Positions 8,261 through 15,638 of a stretch of DNA of 64,000 nt are shown here, piece after piece. Position numbers and translations under genes: made by a program. The stretch's first letter is position 1, and every line of letters starts with the position of its first letter. The stretch comes from a virus. The notes beneath the pieces are model-generated. The model did no database searches. It saw nothing but the letters and a program-made list of their open reading frames with translations, and was not told the origin of the DNA. The stretch lies in the IMG/VR virus record IMGVR_UViG_3300042564_002819, positions 1 through 64,000 of that record; one strand, given 5' to 3'.

Positions 8261-8927
8261 AAAACTGCATTACGGAAAATATTTGTACAAGATTAGTATC
8301 GAAAATCCTCTGACATATATTTTCCGTACACAGAATCAACGTAGTGGTAAACTCGGCTATGCTAGAACTAAACTAGAAGAGTTTGTCACTAACAAAAAGC
8401 CGAAGTCTTTTGTATTAAATACACGATACAGAAAAACAGTAGTCGAGCCCGAACACATCAAAGATGCACAATCGATTTATAATATACTCAGAATCGAGGA
8501 AGATTATATAATAAGATGTGAGCACAAGAAGTTACTCATTTATAGCAATTCTGTAGACTTAATCGACAAAATTTCTAATAAAGTAGTAGGTGAAGTCGAA
8601 ACCTGGAAGCCAGATGATAAAGCATTATCTACTTTAACAGAACAAAAAAACGTTATTATAAGTAACAAACCTACCGACTATCCTTACAAAGTTACGTTTG
8701 GTAACAAACCTGCAAAGCCTGAATTAGCTGCGTGGATTGCAAAAAATACCGATAAAGTATTAGCCGGACCTATCTTGATGAAAAATCTCCAATACGGCCT
8801 TCGGTGGATACAAGGACAGTACATATTTGCTAGAGACGAAAACATTATTATGTTATTACAAATGATTGTTGGTGATAACATAGCAAGAATTGATAAAATA
8901 ATCTATAAGGCTAATATAGATAAATAG
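8232..8927 (+). CDS. Conserved hypothetical protein, 231 aa
   Basis: No family recognised. It is a basic soluble protein, Lys-rich at the N-terminus (HYGKYLYKISIENP) and with an aromatic segment near the C-terminus (YGLRWIQGQYIFARDE). I prefer the ATG at 8232, inside the 3' end of the clpA gene; a TTG at 8217 is also in frame. Its stop lies within a late-type box that precedes the next gene, suggesting the two genes belong to different transcription classes. Confidence 0.6.
   Translation: MKNQKLHETKKLHYGKYLYKISIENPLTYIFRTQNQRSGKLGYARTKLEEFVTNKKPKSFVLNTRYRKTVVEPEHIKDAQSIYNILRIEEDYIIRCEHKKLLIYSNSVDLIDKISNKVVGEVETWKPDDKALSTLTEQKNVIISNKPTDYPYKVTFGNKPAKPELAAWIAKNTDKVLAGPILMKNLQYGLRWIQGQYIFARDENIIMLLQMIVGDNIARIDKIIYKANIDK
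8919..8926 (+). promoter_or_regulatory. T4-like late promoter box GATAAATA
   Basis: GATAAATA overlaps the stop codon of the upstream gene and ends five bases before the ATG at 8932. A T4-type late start would give a very short or absent leader. Confidence 0.45.
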
Positions 8928-8931
8928 TTAT

Positions 8932-9297
8932 ATGTCAGTAACTAGCGAAATTATTTTATCAGTGCAAACTCATCCTGTCGGTAACAGTGAAGAATCTGTT
9001 ACCGGCAATTCCTTTAAAGGCGACGGATATTACAATAGATCCGACGGATTTCATACTGTGCAGTACAGTGTTATTGGATTTGTTGGTACTATCAAGATGC
9101 AAGCCACACTGTCTACTAGTCCAGCCGAAGGCGATTGGTTCACAGTATCTGATTCAGTTCATACAAGTGCTAACACTAATGCAACTGAAAGTAATGGTTC
9201 ATTTATTAAAAATTTTACAGGTAACTATGTGTGGGTTAGAGCAGTCATATCCGGTTGGACTGCTGGCACTGTTTCGTCGATATTGTTAAATCACTAA
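8932..9297 (+). CDS. Putative small virion protein, 121 aa
   Basis: A beta-rich protein with no Cys and many Ser, Thr, Gly and Val residues, typical of decoration, neck or baseplate beta-sandwich proteins. The segment GTIKMQATLSTSP and the ending WVRAVISGWTAG suggest repeated strands that end in a lectin-like or jelly-roll edge. The late-type promoter box just before the ATG also suggests a structural role. This is composition and context only; no named family is recognised. Confidence 0.6.
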   Translation: MSVTSEIILSVQTHPVGNSEESVTGNSFKGDGYYNRSDGFHTVQYSVIGFVGTIKMQATLSTSPAEGDWFTVSDSVHTSANTNATESNGSFIKNFTGNYVWVRAVISGWTAGTVSSILLNH

Positions 9298-9306
9298 GGA
9301 AGTATT

Positions 9307-9903
9307 ATGAAAAATTTTATAAGTATAATTTGGGAAGAAGGCAACGTAAATAAAGACAAGCTAGTCGAATCTGTAATTAATACTAACAATCTTCCACTAA
9401 ATGAGAGTAATGTAAAATACATATCCGGCAAAACCGAACAGGGTGCTAACTTATTACGTATAGCTATTACTAAAAATTTATCAGAAAGCGAATGCGATAT
9501 ACTTGCAGATAAAATTGCAGATAAAGTATTTGAAATGGGCCTAGATGACTTCGATCTCGAATTTACTACTGAAGATGAAGTAGTGGATGAAGAAACCTAC
9601 GATGGCGATGAATTCTACGAAGCATACGGAGTTATGTGGTTCAACGAAGACGAAATATTAGACGAAGCAGAATATCAAGGACGCAAAGTACCGCTAGGAA
9701 AACCTATGCGTGGTGACGTTAAAAAATTTAAAGTGTATGTAAGAAACCCAAGTGGCAACGTAGTTAAAGTAAACTTCGGCGATCCTAACATGAAAATTAA
9801 AAAGTCTAACCCAGCAAGACGCAGAAGTTTCCGTGCAAGACACAATTGTGATAATCCTGGACCTAGAACTAAGGCAAGATATTGGAGTTGCAGGGCTTGG
9901 TGA
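9307..9903 (+). CDS. Conserved phage protein with C-terminal basic Cys-containing domain, 198 aa
   Basis: Two parts are visible: an acidic N-terminal region (about 1-125, many Asp/Glu) and a strongly basic C-terminal domain (about 126-198) with GKPMRGD, NPSGNVVKVNFGDPNM, two RR/RARH stretches and a YWSCRAW ending. The C-terminal domain resembles a conserved domain of unknown function in T4-like marine phages (DUF5872-like, from memory). A function in head contents or DNA contact is possible given the charge, but unproven. An AAGGAAG site precedes the ATG. Confidence 0.65.
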   Translation: MKNFISIIWEEGNVNKDKLVESVINTNNLPLNESNVKYISGKTEQGANLLRIAITKNLSESECDILADKIADKVFEMGLDDFDLEFTTEDEVVDEETYDGDEFYEAYGVMWFNEDEILDEAEYQGRKVPLGKPMRGDVKKFKVYVRNPSGNVVKVNFGDPNMKIKKSNPARRRSFRARHNCDNPGPRTKARYWSCRAW

Positions 9904-10013
9904 TGCATTACAATACTTTACATTGGAAAAAAAGCATGGGTAAGCACATTAGTAGAGGAAAACATAAAAACTTCCTAGTCGAACAACTAAGTACATATAA
10001 GGATTTGACATAA
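9903..10013 (+). CDS. Small hypothetical protein, 36 aa
   Basis: An open frame fills the gap between two genes exactly: its ATG overlaps the upstream TGA (TGATG) and its TAA overlaps the downstream ATG (TAATG). The product is basic (MHYNTLHWKKSMGKHISRGK at the N-terminus) and has no known motif. Coupling at both ends, as elsewhere here, is the main support. Confidence 0.5.
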   Translation: MHYNTLHWKKSMGKHISRGKHKNFLVEQLSTYKDLT

Positions 10014-10369
10014 TGGTAAAAATAGTCGAATTTACCGATCTTGCATTAAATGCACACACCAATGAACCTAATGGAGCACTTCCTTGGGATGTAGTAGAAG
10101 ATTTGGTTGTGTATATGCGTAACGAGCCAAACTTTTACAGACAAAAGTTATACCCTACAATGTTAGAAGTTCAAAAAACTGTTAAAAAAGGCGGCAAGTT
10201 TAATAAAAGAAAAATGATACCTCTTGTAGACGAAGCTGTTTTGTCGTATATTAAAAAGTATAACATCAAAAAAACACCAGAAGAATTGCTATCAGATTCT
10301 GAAAAAATGGATTGCATTTCTAAAATTTTAGAAGACGAAGTAGAAAACTTTAAAAAAGGATCTTATTAA
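10013..10369 (+). CDS. Conserved hypothetical protein, 118 aa
   Basis: A helical protein, acidic at the N-terminus and Lys-rich in the middle (KKGGKFNKRK, about 60-70). The visible segment ALPWDVVEDLVVYMRNEPNFYR suggests a compact helical fold. No domain is recognised. It is coupled at both ends by one-base overlaps with the neighbouring genes and lies among the small putative head-associated genes. Confidence 0.62.
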   Translation: MVKIVEFTDLALNAHTNEPNGALPWDVVEDLVVYMRNEPNFYRQKLYPTMLEVQKTVKKGGKFNKRKMIPLVDEAVLSYIKKYNIKKTPEELLSDSEKMDCISKILEDEVENFKKGSY

Positions 10370-11886
10370 TGCAACTAAGAGAACTGTTTAATCAAAATAA
10401 GACAACAGCAGTTCTTGCATTTGGAAGAATGAATCCAATTACTATTGGACATCGCAAATTAGCTGAAACAATAAAAAGTATACCCGGCGACGGTTATATT
10501 TTTCTTTCTCATAAACAAAATTCTAAAACCGATCCTTTAAGTTTTGAAACAAAACTTAAGTTTGCAAAAGAATACTTTCCAGGGATAACTGTTGGTGATT
10601 CGTCGGTAAGAACTATTATCGAAGCTATTAAAAAAGTAAATTCACTAGGTTACACAAAACTGGTTTATGTAGCAGGTTCGGACAGAGTTAACGAATTTAC
10701 ACAACTACTAAATGCATATAACAATAAAGAATACTTCTTCGAGAGTATTGAAATAGTTAATGCAGGAGCACGAGATCCTGACGCCGAAGGTGTCGAAGGC
10801 ATTAGTGCAAGCAAACTTAGAGAAGCTGCTATAAAAAATGATGTTAAAACATTTCTAGCAGGAACTCCTAACAACAAGTTTTCTTTAGAAATGTTTGAAG
10901 CTGTTCGTAAAAATATGACCGATGTTACGTCCGAGCCCAAGCATAGCAATGTAAAAAAAAATGATTTAATACCAGCATTGGAAAAATTTCTTCCAATTGC
11001 TATGGAAGTATTAAACATTGAAAAACTTCCAAAAATTAAACTAGAAAAACATATAGAAACAAAAGATCAGCCATCATTTGGCAGATTTGTAAATGACAAA
11101 GTTGTTATCCACCTAGGAATTCAAAATCGTCATCCTATAGATATTCTAAGAACATTGGCTCATGAACTTGTACATTTTAAACAATTACTAGATGGAAAAC
11201 TAGACAAAAATAGTGGCATGACAGGAAGCCCTGAAGAAAACGAAGCACACATTAAAGCAGGCATCGTTATGCGTCTGTTTGACAAAAAATATCCAGAATA
11301 TTTTAAAGAACCAGCAGTTAATTTTTCAGAATCAAAAGTAATGTATGTCGAACCGCAGTTCGACGTAGAATGGGATGAGGCAAAAAGATATCCCGAATTT
11401 GCTAAGTTAGGATTCGAAGGATGGCTCAACCTTGTTAAAAAAGGCAAAGCTGTAACTATTAAATCGGCAAAGGGTATAAACAACACCGATGCTAATGAGC
11501 CTGATAGTTTTAAATCTTTAGATCAAAACAAACAAAAACGAGCAATGTCGCAAATACAAAGCGGCAAAGTAGAAATGCCAATAATAGCAGTTTACCCAGA
11601 TGGTTGGAAAGAGCTTATTGGCGGAAATACTCGTTTAACAGGGATGTTAGCAACACAAAGCAAAGCAACTGTTTGGGTCTTTAAAGTTCCTAATGAAATT
11701 CTAGATGAAAACTTTGCAGATGGTAAAGTAAAAGGTAAAAGCAGACCAGGACGTGTAAAACGTGCAGGTGCTAGTTGCAACGGTAGTGTTACAGCACTAC
11801 GTAAAAGAGCAAAAAACAGTTCAGGTGAAAAAGCGAGGATGTATCATTGGTGTGCAAACATGAAGAGTGGACGCAAGAAGAACTAG
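10369..11886 (+). CDS. Multidomain protein: nucleotidyltransferase-like, metallopeptidase-like and ParB/sulfiredoxin-like parts
   Basis: A 505-aa mosaic. Residues about 13-180 form a nucleotidyltransferase-like Rossmann domain: GRMNPITIGH at 19-28 matches the (T/H)xGH signature and GISASKLREAA the ISSTxIR-type motif. About 190-315 holds an HELVH motif at 265-269, as in zinc peptidases. About 340-450 has an ELIGGNTRLTG segment typical of ParB/Srx-like domains. The basic Cys-containing tail (about 455-505) recalls the C-terminus of the 198-aa neighbour. The N-terminus MQLRELF resembles the targeting-like starts of nearby genes. Substrate unknown; the three folds are read from motifs. Confidence 0.72.
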   Translation: MQLRELFNQNKTTAVLAFGRMNPITIGHRKLAETIKSIPGDGYIFLSHKQNSKTDPLSFETKLKFAKEYFPGITVGDSSVRTIIEAIKKVNSLGYTKLVYVAGSDRVNEFTQLLNAYNNKEYFFESIEIVNAGARDPDAEGVEGISASKLREAAIKNDVKTFLAGTPNNKFSLEMFEAVRKNMTDVTSEPKHSNVKKNDLIPALEKFLPIAMEVLNIEKLPKIKLEKHIETKDQPSFGRFVNDKVVIHLGIQNRHPIDILRTLAHELVHFKQLLDGKLDKNSGMTGSPEENEAHIKAGIVMRLFDKKYPEYFKEPAVNFSESKVMYVEPQFDVEWDEAKRYPEFAKLGFEGWLNLVKKGKAVTIKSAKGINNTDANEPDSFKSLDQNKQKRAMSQIQSGKVEMPIIAVYPDGWKELIGGNTRLTGMLATQSKATVWVFKVPNEILDENFADGKVKGKSRPGRVKRAGASCNGSVTALRKRAKNSSGEKARMYHWCANMKSGRKKN

Positions 11887-12005
11887 AGCATTATGTTCGT
11901 GTTTTAAAAGAACACGAACTACGTAGGGCAAGTACCGACGAGAGGAACAAGTATTGGTATGAATATAGAAGATCTAAAGAGATTAGCAGGAATAACAGAA
12001 TTTAA
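11850..12005 (+). CDS. Possible small protein, 51 aa, GTG start
   Basis: A GTG-initiated frame overlaps the 3' end of the 505-aa gene by 37 bases and the 5' end of the next gene by 47. It spans a gap of 72 bases that otherwise has no gene. The product is highly charged and helical (starts MCKHEEWTQEELEHYV). Composition looks coding, but the long overlaps and GTG start leave doubt. Confidence 0.35.
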   Translation: MCKHEEWTQEELEHYVRVLKEHELRRASTDERNKYWYEYRRSKEISRNNRI

Positions 12006-12186
12006 AGGTTATACACCTTACGAAGGTTCTAACATTTCTGTAACCGGGACTGAAAAGCGTCGTATAGAACGAGAAAAAAACATTAAACCTGGAGACAAAG
12101 AATGGTTTGAATTGTGGTTTAATCTTCCATACATGACAGGTTCGCTAAATACAAAGCCGGGCTTTAGAGGACGAAAGAAAAAATGA
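11959..12186 (+). CDS. Small protein with targeting-like N-terminus, 75 aa
   Basis: It begins MNIEDLKRLAGITEF and has a basic C-terminus (RGRKKK). The N-terminus contains an I-T-E site like the hydrophobic-x-Glu sites of T4 internal proteins. A GAGGAAC site lies upstream. The stop overlaps the next start by four bases (ATGA). No enzymatic domain is visible; a packaged head protein is an inference from the neighbours. Confidence 0.55.
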   Translation: MNIEDLKRLAGITEFKGYTPYEGSNISVTGTEKRRIEREKNIKPGDKEWFELWFNLPYMTGSLNTKPGFRGRKKK

Positions 12187-12578
12187 GATTCAAAGATATT
12201 ATTTCCGAAGCATCCAAGCCAAAAGATTATGGAATTCCAGCTGCTATAGATCCTGATGTTGAACGATCAATTCCGGGAACTTTTGTTATACCCGAATTAA
12301 GAAACACAGATCCCTACATGCAATATCGTATGGGATTAGCACTTGCAGTTGCACAAGCAACTAAAAGCAGAGAAGTTAAGTTTGATCAAGAAACAGCTTG
12401 GGCTGAAAATTTTATTACTACTGCATATGCCGAAGAAGAACAAGAAACTATTAAACTAGCAGCAAAGTTAATGGGAGTTAGTACAAGGCAAGTTACCAGT
12501 ACTAAAAGTCAAGAGATCGACAGCGTTAACAAAACAAGTCCAGTTGCTAAACCAAAACGCAACAAATACGGAGTTTAA
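12183..12578 (+). CDS. Putative internal head protein with capsid-targeting-like N-terminus, 131 aa
   Basis: Starts MRFKDIISEASK, closely similar in layout to the T4 capsid-targeting peptide, with a possible gp21-type cleavage after I-S-E. The body is helical with a DPYMQYRMGLALAVAQATK segment that recurs in altered form in the next gene (DYGQYRLMMALA). It ends with the 16-residue tail NKTSPVAKPKRNKYGV, identical to the end of its neighbour, so the two are tandem paralogues or share a functional tag. Confidence 0.65.
   Translation: MRFKDIISEASKPKDYGIPAAIDPDVERSIPGTFVIPELRNTDPYMQYRMGLALAVAQATKSREVKFDQETAWAENFITTAYAEEEQETIKLAAKLMGVSTRQVTSTKSQEIDSVNKTSPVAKPKRNKYGV
12528..12565 (+). repeat. Direct repeat copy 1 (38 bp, gene tail)
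   Basis: A 38-bp stretch identical to 12916-12953. It encodes most of the shared C-terminal tag of the two adjacent small genes, and divergence begins only in the last codons. Confidence 0.9.
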
Positions 12579-12579
12579 C

Positions 12580-12966
12580 ATGAAAGTAAGAGAAATTGTA
12601 AGCGAAGCTGCTGGAAGCAAATTATCAAAAAGAGAACAAGAAGCAACTGTAGGATTGCATACATACGACGATGGCCCAAATCTTGGAGCATTCGGCAGTG
12701 ACTACGGACAATACAGATTAATGATGGCTCTTGCTTGTTCCGACGGAAAGACTCCGCCTGATATAGATGCATTAAGCTGGATCGGGAAGAAGAAAACTGC
12801 ACACCCTTATACCGATGTTGAAGCAGAAATGCTTAAGCAAGGTTATAAAGTAATCGGTCTAAAATACGACGACTTAAATAAAGGTGATACAAAAAGCAAA
12901 GAGCTTGATAGCACAAACAAAACAAGTCCAGTTGCTAAACCAAAACGCAACAAGTATGGTGTATAA
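12580..12966 (+). CDS. Putative internal head protein, paralogue of the preceding gene, 128 aa
   Basis: Starts MKVREIVSEAAG, again a targeting-like peptide with a V-S-E site, followed by a body similar in plan to the preceding 131-aa protein and the identical tail NKTSPVAKPKRNKYGV. The ATG at 12580 follows the previous stop by one base; upstream in-frame sequence belongs to the duplicated tail of the neighbour and is not a credible start. The C-terminal tag is basic and could bind DNA or the scaffold, which is inference. Confidence 0.65.
   Translation: MKVREIVSEAAGSKLSKREQEATVGLHTYDDGPNLGAFGSDYGQYRLMMALACSDGKTPPDIDALSWIGKKKTAHPYTDVEAEMLKQGYKVIGLKYDDLNKGDTKSKELDSTNKTSPVAKPKRNKYGV
12916..12953 (+). 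repeat. Direct repeat copy 2 (38 bp, gene tail)
   Basis: Second copy of the 38-bp repeat at 12528-12565, in the same reading frame of the second gene. It marks recent duplication or recombination between adjacent genes. Confidence 0.9.
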
Positions 12967-13418
12967 TGAAAATTGAAGACCTATTCGAAGAAAAAGGAAC
13001 AAAAGCTGAAGCAGGTTATCAGCCCGATCCTAAGAATGGTCAAAAATGTATTAATTGTACAATGTGGAGAGATCCAAACAAGTGTACAGCAGTTGCAGGT
13101 AATATTAGTCCAAACGGTTGGTGCAAATGGTATGCCGGCGGTGCTTACGGTAAGCGTGGCAAAAAAATCGACGAAGACGGACGTATTGTGAAAGGTGTTA
13201 ACACTACTATTGACGTAGGTCCGGACGAAATTAAAAAGCAAAGTGCAAAGTTTGGAAACTCAGTAACAAAAGATGGATTACCTCCATTTTTAAGAACAAA
13301 CGGTAAGGTAAACGAAGAAGCCAAGTATACTTTGCGTGAATGGGCAGCAATTCAAGGTGGACATACTTTAGAAGATGAACCAATAAAACCTAAGTTATTT
13401 GATTGGAATAAATATTAA
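12966..13418 (+). CDS. HiPIP-like four-cysteine protein with targeting-like N-terminus, 150 aa
   Basis: Starts MKIEDLFEEKG like its neighbours. Residues about 27-55 contain C-x2-C-x8-C-x12-C ending in NGWCKWY, which matches the high-potential iron-sulfur protein signature (two Cys, a third Cys, then GWC-x2-Y) but with a shorter second gap. It may bind a [4Fe-4S] cluster or zinc. The C-terminal half is ordinary and ends LFDWNKY. Similar four-Cys phage proteins are known to me; their role is not established. The start overlaps the upstream stop by one base. Confidence 0.65.
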   Translation: MKIEDLFEEKGTKAEAGYQPDPKNGQKCINCTMWRDPNKCTAVAGNISPNGWCKWYAGGAYGKRGKKIDEDGRIVKGVNTTIDVGPDEIKKQSAKFGNSVTKDGLPPFLRTNGKVNEEAKYTLREWAAIQGGHTLEDEPIKPKLFDWNKY

Positions 13419-13419
13419 T

Positions 13420-13611
13420 ATGCTAATTCGCGAGTTACAAGATACAAAAGTTTTTTCAATATTTGTTGCAACTGTACAAGTTAAACAAAACTTTTATAGT
13501 CAATGGATCCCTGTGCAGGTGTCGGCCCGTAACATGCAAGAAGCAAAACAGCAGATTCTAGCCCAATATGGAAAAGATTCAAAAATTAGCGGATTAAAAA
13601 AAGCAAAATGA
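13420..13611 (+). CDS. Small protein with targeting-like N-terminus, 63 aa
   Basis: Starts MLIRELQDTK one base after the upstream stop. The middle is beta-rich (VFSIFVATVQVKQ) followed by a helix and a basic end. It resembles a small dsRBD- or ferredoxin-like fold in pattern only. Its TGA overlaps the next ATG (ATGA). Confidence 0.55.
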   Translation: MLIRELQDTKVFSIFVATVQVKQNFYSQWIPVQVSARNMQEAKQQILAQYGKDSKISGLKKAK

Positions 13612-13781
13612 AAATTGTAGAGATAACTGAAAAAGCTTTATTAAAAACTCCATTGGGTAGAGAAAAAATAAAAGCAGACCAAGCTAGAGGAAATGATCCT
13701 TGGCCTAAAAAAAGTAAGCCTACACTTGGCCCTACACAAAAACATCCACTGCGTGGAAAATTAGTTGGAGGCGGCTTATAA
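13608..13781 (+). CDS. Small basic protein with targeting-like N-terminus, 57 aa
   Basis: A short open frame coupled at both ends (ATGA with the previous gene, TAATG with the next). The product starts MKIVEITEKALL, with an I-T-E site, and continues as a basic, Pro- and Gly-rich, probably unstructured tail ending KLVGGGL. The composition suits a packaged, DNA-contacting head peptide, which is inferred. Confidence 0.55.
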   Translation: MKIVEITEKALLKTPLGREKIKADQARGNDPWPKKSKPTLGPTQKHPLRGKLVGGGL

Positions 13782-13957
13782 TGAAAATACTTGAAATAAT
13801 TGAGTCTGCATCAGCAGGAGCCACTGGTGCAAGTGGAATAGCAACTGTTGTTAATCCATCTAAAAAATCTAAAAAGTCTAAAACATGGAAACCTACTGAT
13901 AATGCATTAGACATGAAAAATACAAGTTTGTTTGGCACAACTCTAATAAAACGATAA
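13781..13957 (+). CDS. Small protein with targeting-like N-terminus, 58 aa
   Basis: Starts MKILEIIESASAGATG, with an I-I-E site, then a Ser/Lys-rich basic stretch (PSKKSKKSKTWKP) and a short C-terminus. It is coupled to the preceding gene by a one-base overlap, and its stop lies inside the late-type box at 13953-13960. The pattern of hydrophobic targeting start plus basic disordered body is the same as in the preceding genes. Confidence 0.55.
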   Translation: MKILEIIESASAGATGASGIATVVNPSKKSKKSKTWKPTDNALDMKNTSLFGTTLIKR

Positions 13958-13960
13958 ATA
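13953..13960 (+). promoter_or_regulatory. T4-like late promoter box GATAAATA
   Basis: GATAAATA lies 23 bases before the ATG at 13984, in the only real gap in this gene run, with TAATAAATAT following directly and a CGGAG ribosome-binding site after it. Confidence 0.55.
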
Positions 13961-13983
13961 TAATAAATATTCCGGAGATTACA

Positions 13984-14499
13984 ATGAGAAATAAAAAGAT
14001 TAGCGAAGGACTATCAGAGTTAGCAGACACAACAGATCGTGATCATGAAATTCAGATGGCTCGTGCAGAATTATATAAAATTGCAGATTATGCTATCCAA
14101 CTACATAATCTATTAAGAAATATTTCAGAAGAAGAAGGTCTAGAAGCCTGGCAACAATCAAAAATAACAAAAGCAGCCGATTATGTTGGCTCTGTATTCC
14201 ATGCACTATCATACGATAAGAAAGTTCAACCTTCAGTCGGATCACCTACACCGCCAATGGCATCAAGTCCTGCACAGCTAGGAATGTCAGAATCCGATAT
14301 CAAAAACTATAAGTCGTTGCTTGAAAAAGCAAAGTCAAGAGCACAACAAAAGTTTATGGGCATGGTTTATGCTGCAAAGAAAGGCGAAAAGCCTGCTAGT
14401 CCAGAAGTTGCTAAAGTTGCAAAAGGCATGAGTAAGAGTGATGCAAAAGACTTTGCAAAAACAAAGCACAAAGGTAAACCAGAGCACGTCAAGAAATAA
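13984..14499 (+). CDS. DUF3008-like protein, 171 aa
   Basis: The C-terminal part (about 118-171, AQQKFMGMVYAAKKGEKPAS then GMSKSDAKDFAKTKHKGKPE) matches the DUF3008 family, a short domain of unknown function in bacteria and phages. The N-terminal part is helical with MRNKKISEGLS at the start, another targeting-like motif with I-S-E. A CCGGAG site precedes the ATG and the late-type box drives it. A packaged DNA-associated protein would fit the basic tail, by inference. Confidence 0.72.
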   Translation: MRNKKISEGLSELADTTDRDHEIQMARAELYKIADYAIQLHNLLRNISEEEGLEAWQQSKITKAADYVGSVFHALSYDKKVQPSVGSPTPPMASSPAQLGMSESDIKNYKSLLEKAKSRAQQKFMGMVYAAKKGEKPASPEVAKVAKGMSKSDAKDFAKTKHKGKPEHVKK

Positions 14500-15095
14500 T
14501 GGAATATGCCGAGAATCTAGTTTGGAAAAATATTGATCCGGACCATATGTGGATTCTTGATAAGCTAATACTGTCTAAAAAATTAAATTATACTAGTGGC
14601 CCGGTTGGTTTAGACGTACCAAAGCCGGGCCACTATATTGTTAGACCCTGTGTCAATATGCAAGGCTTAGGGTTAGGAGCACAACGAGTTTGGCTTGAAA
14701 AATCTACAAAGCATTTGCCTGTGGGATACTTTTGGTGTGAGTGGTTCGAAGGCAGACACTTGAGTATAGACTATCATCATGGTAAACAGGTTTTAGCAGT
14801 CGAAGGGCATAAACCTGATAACACATTTACACGATGGGATAGTTGGATTAAAGTTTCTGATAGACTAAAGATGCCCGATGTAATAAAACCTTTTGCTGAA
14901 ATATACGAATGGATTAACATAGAGTATATCGGAAAGAAATGTATAGAAGTACATTTTAGACACAATCAAGATTTTGAAAATAATATAACACATTTTATTC
15001 CTGTGTGGGAGGGCGACAGTACTGAGCCACCAGAAGGCTATTCTTACAAAGTGTATCCGGATGTACACGGAAGAATAGGTGCGTTTGTAAAATAA
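14499..15095 (+). CDS. Conserved hypothetical protein, 198 aa
   Basis: Coupled to the DUF3008-like gene by a one-base overlap. It is a mixed alpha/beta protein rich in Trp, His and aromatic residues, with YIVRPCVNMQGLGLG (about 47-61) and WCEWFEGRHLS (about 78-88). The pattern faintly suggests an ATP-grasp-like or nucleotide-binding fold but no diagnostic catalytic set is visible, so function is left open. It ends just before the promoter of dsbA. Confidence 0.6.
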   Translation: MEYAENLVWKNIDPDHMWILDKLILSKKLNYTSGPVGLDVPKPGHYIVRPCVNMQGLGLGAQRVWLEKSTKHLPVGYFWCEWFEGRHLSIDYHHGKQVLAVEGHKPDNTFTRWDSWIKVSDRLKMPDVIKPFAEIYEWINIEYIGKKCIEVHFRHNQDFENNITHFIPVWEGDSTEPPEGYSYKVYPDVHGRIGAFVK

Positions 15096-15098
15096 AAA

Positions 15099-15127
15099 TT
15101 GACTTTTTTGGTATCTTGTATTACATT
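15099..15127 (+). promoter_or_regulatory. Sigma70-like promoter of dsbA
   Basis: TTGACT at 15099-15104 and TACATT at 15122-15127 with a 17-base spacer, followed by AAAGGAG and the ATG at 15146. The -10 match is four of six. Confidence 0.5.
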
Positions 15128-15145
15128 TACATAAAGGAGTACACA

Positions 15146-15412
15146 ATGAGTGATAGAGTTTACGGACCAGAAGAAAAAGCTAAATTAGAAAGACTAGTAA
15201 AAGAAGGCGTTAGTGTTATGCAAGAAGTTGACGACCTTACTAGTAGTCTTAAAGACACAATTAAAAGTGTTGCAGAAGAATTAAATATAAAACCTACAAT
15301 TATTAACAAAGCAATCAAAGTTGCAATGAAGCGTGATTGGAATAAACATCAAGACGCATTCGAGGATCTAGAAACCCTTGTTTCTACCTTGGGCTACGAC
15401 AAAGATGCTTGA
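15146..15412 (+). CDS. dsbA: DsbA-like dsDNA-binding late transcription protein
   Basis: An 88-aa helical protein resembling T4 DsbA, which binds double-stranded DNA near late promoters. The C-terminal half shows the family pattern of a helix KSVAEELNIKPTIINKAIKVA, then a charged stretch and an acidic helix ending LGYDKDA. The ATG at 15146 has AAAGGAG upstream; an in-frame ATG at 15116 overlaps the promoter and is unlikely. The gene lies just upstream of the DNA polymerase gene. Confidence 0.8.
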   Translation: MSDRVYGPEEKAKLERLVKEGVSVMQEVDDLTSSLKDTIKSVAEELNIKPTIINKAIKVAMKRDWNKHQDAFEDLETLVSTLGYDKDA

Positions 15413-15638
15413 ACCGATAATACATAAAGATATTTTAGGAAATGAAATTAAACTAGGGGATACTGTTGTATACCCTAGTCATAACTCTTTAAAAATAGCA
15501 GTTGTAAAAAAAATTAATCCTAAAATGATAAATGTTGTAGCAGTAGGACGTAGCTGGCCTGACAGAAAGTATTCCACTGATCTGTTGGTTGTTAACGATC
15601 CTAAAATTACAATATACATTTTAAAAAATACTAAGTAA
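15405..15638 (+). CDS. Hypothetical protein, 77 aa
   Basis: The ATG at 15405 overlaps the end of dsbA. The product has a small-barrel pattern (GNEIKLGDTVVYPSHNSLK), with alternating hydrophobic and basic strands as in KOW/SH3-like folds. No family is assigned. It is probably co-transcribed with dsbA. Confidence 0.6.
   Translation: MLEPIIHKDILGNEIKLGDTVVYPSHNSLKIAVVKKINPKMINVVAVGRSWPDRKYSTDLLVVNDPKITIYILKNTK

Noticed and set aside
12528-12953. 38-bp direct repeat considered as attachment sites or CRISPR repeats
   Set aside because: Only two copies exist, both in frame at gene ends with no integrase or cas gene nearby.
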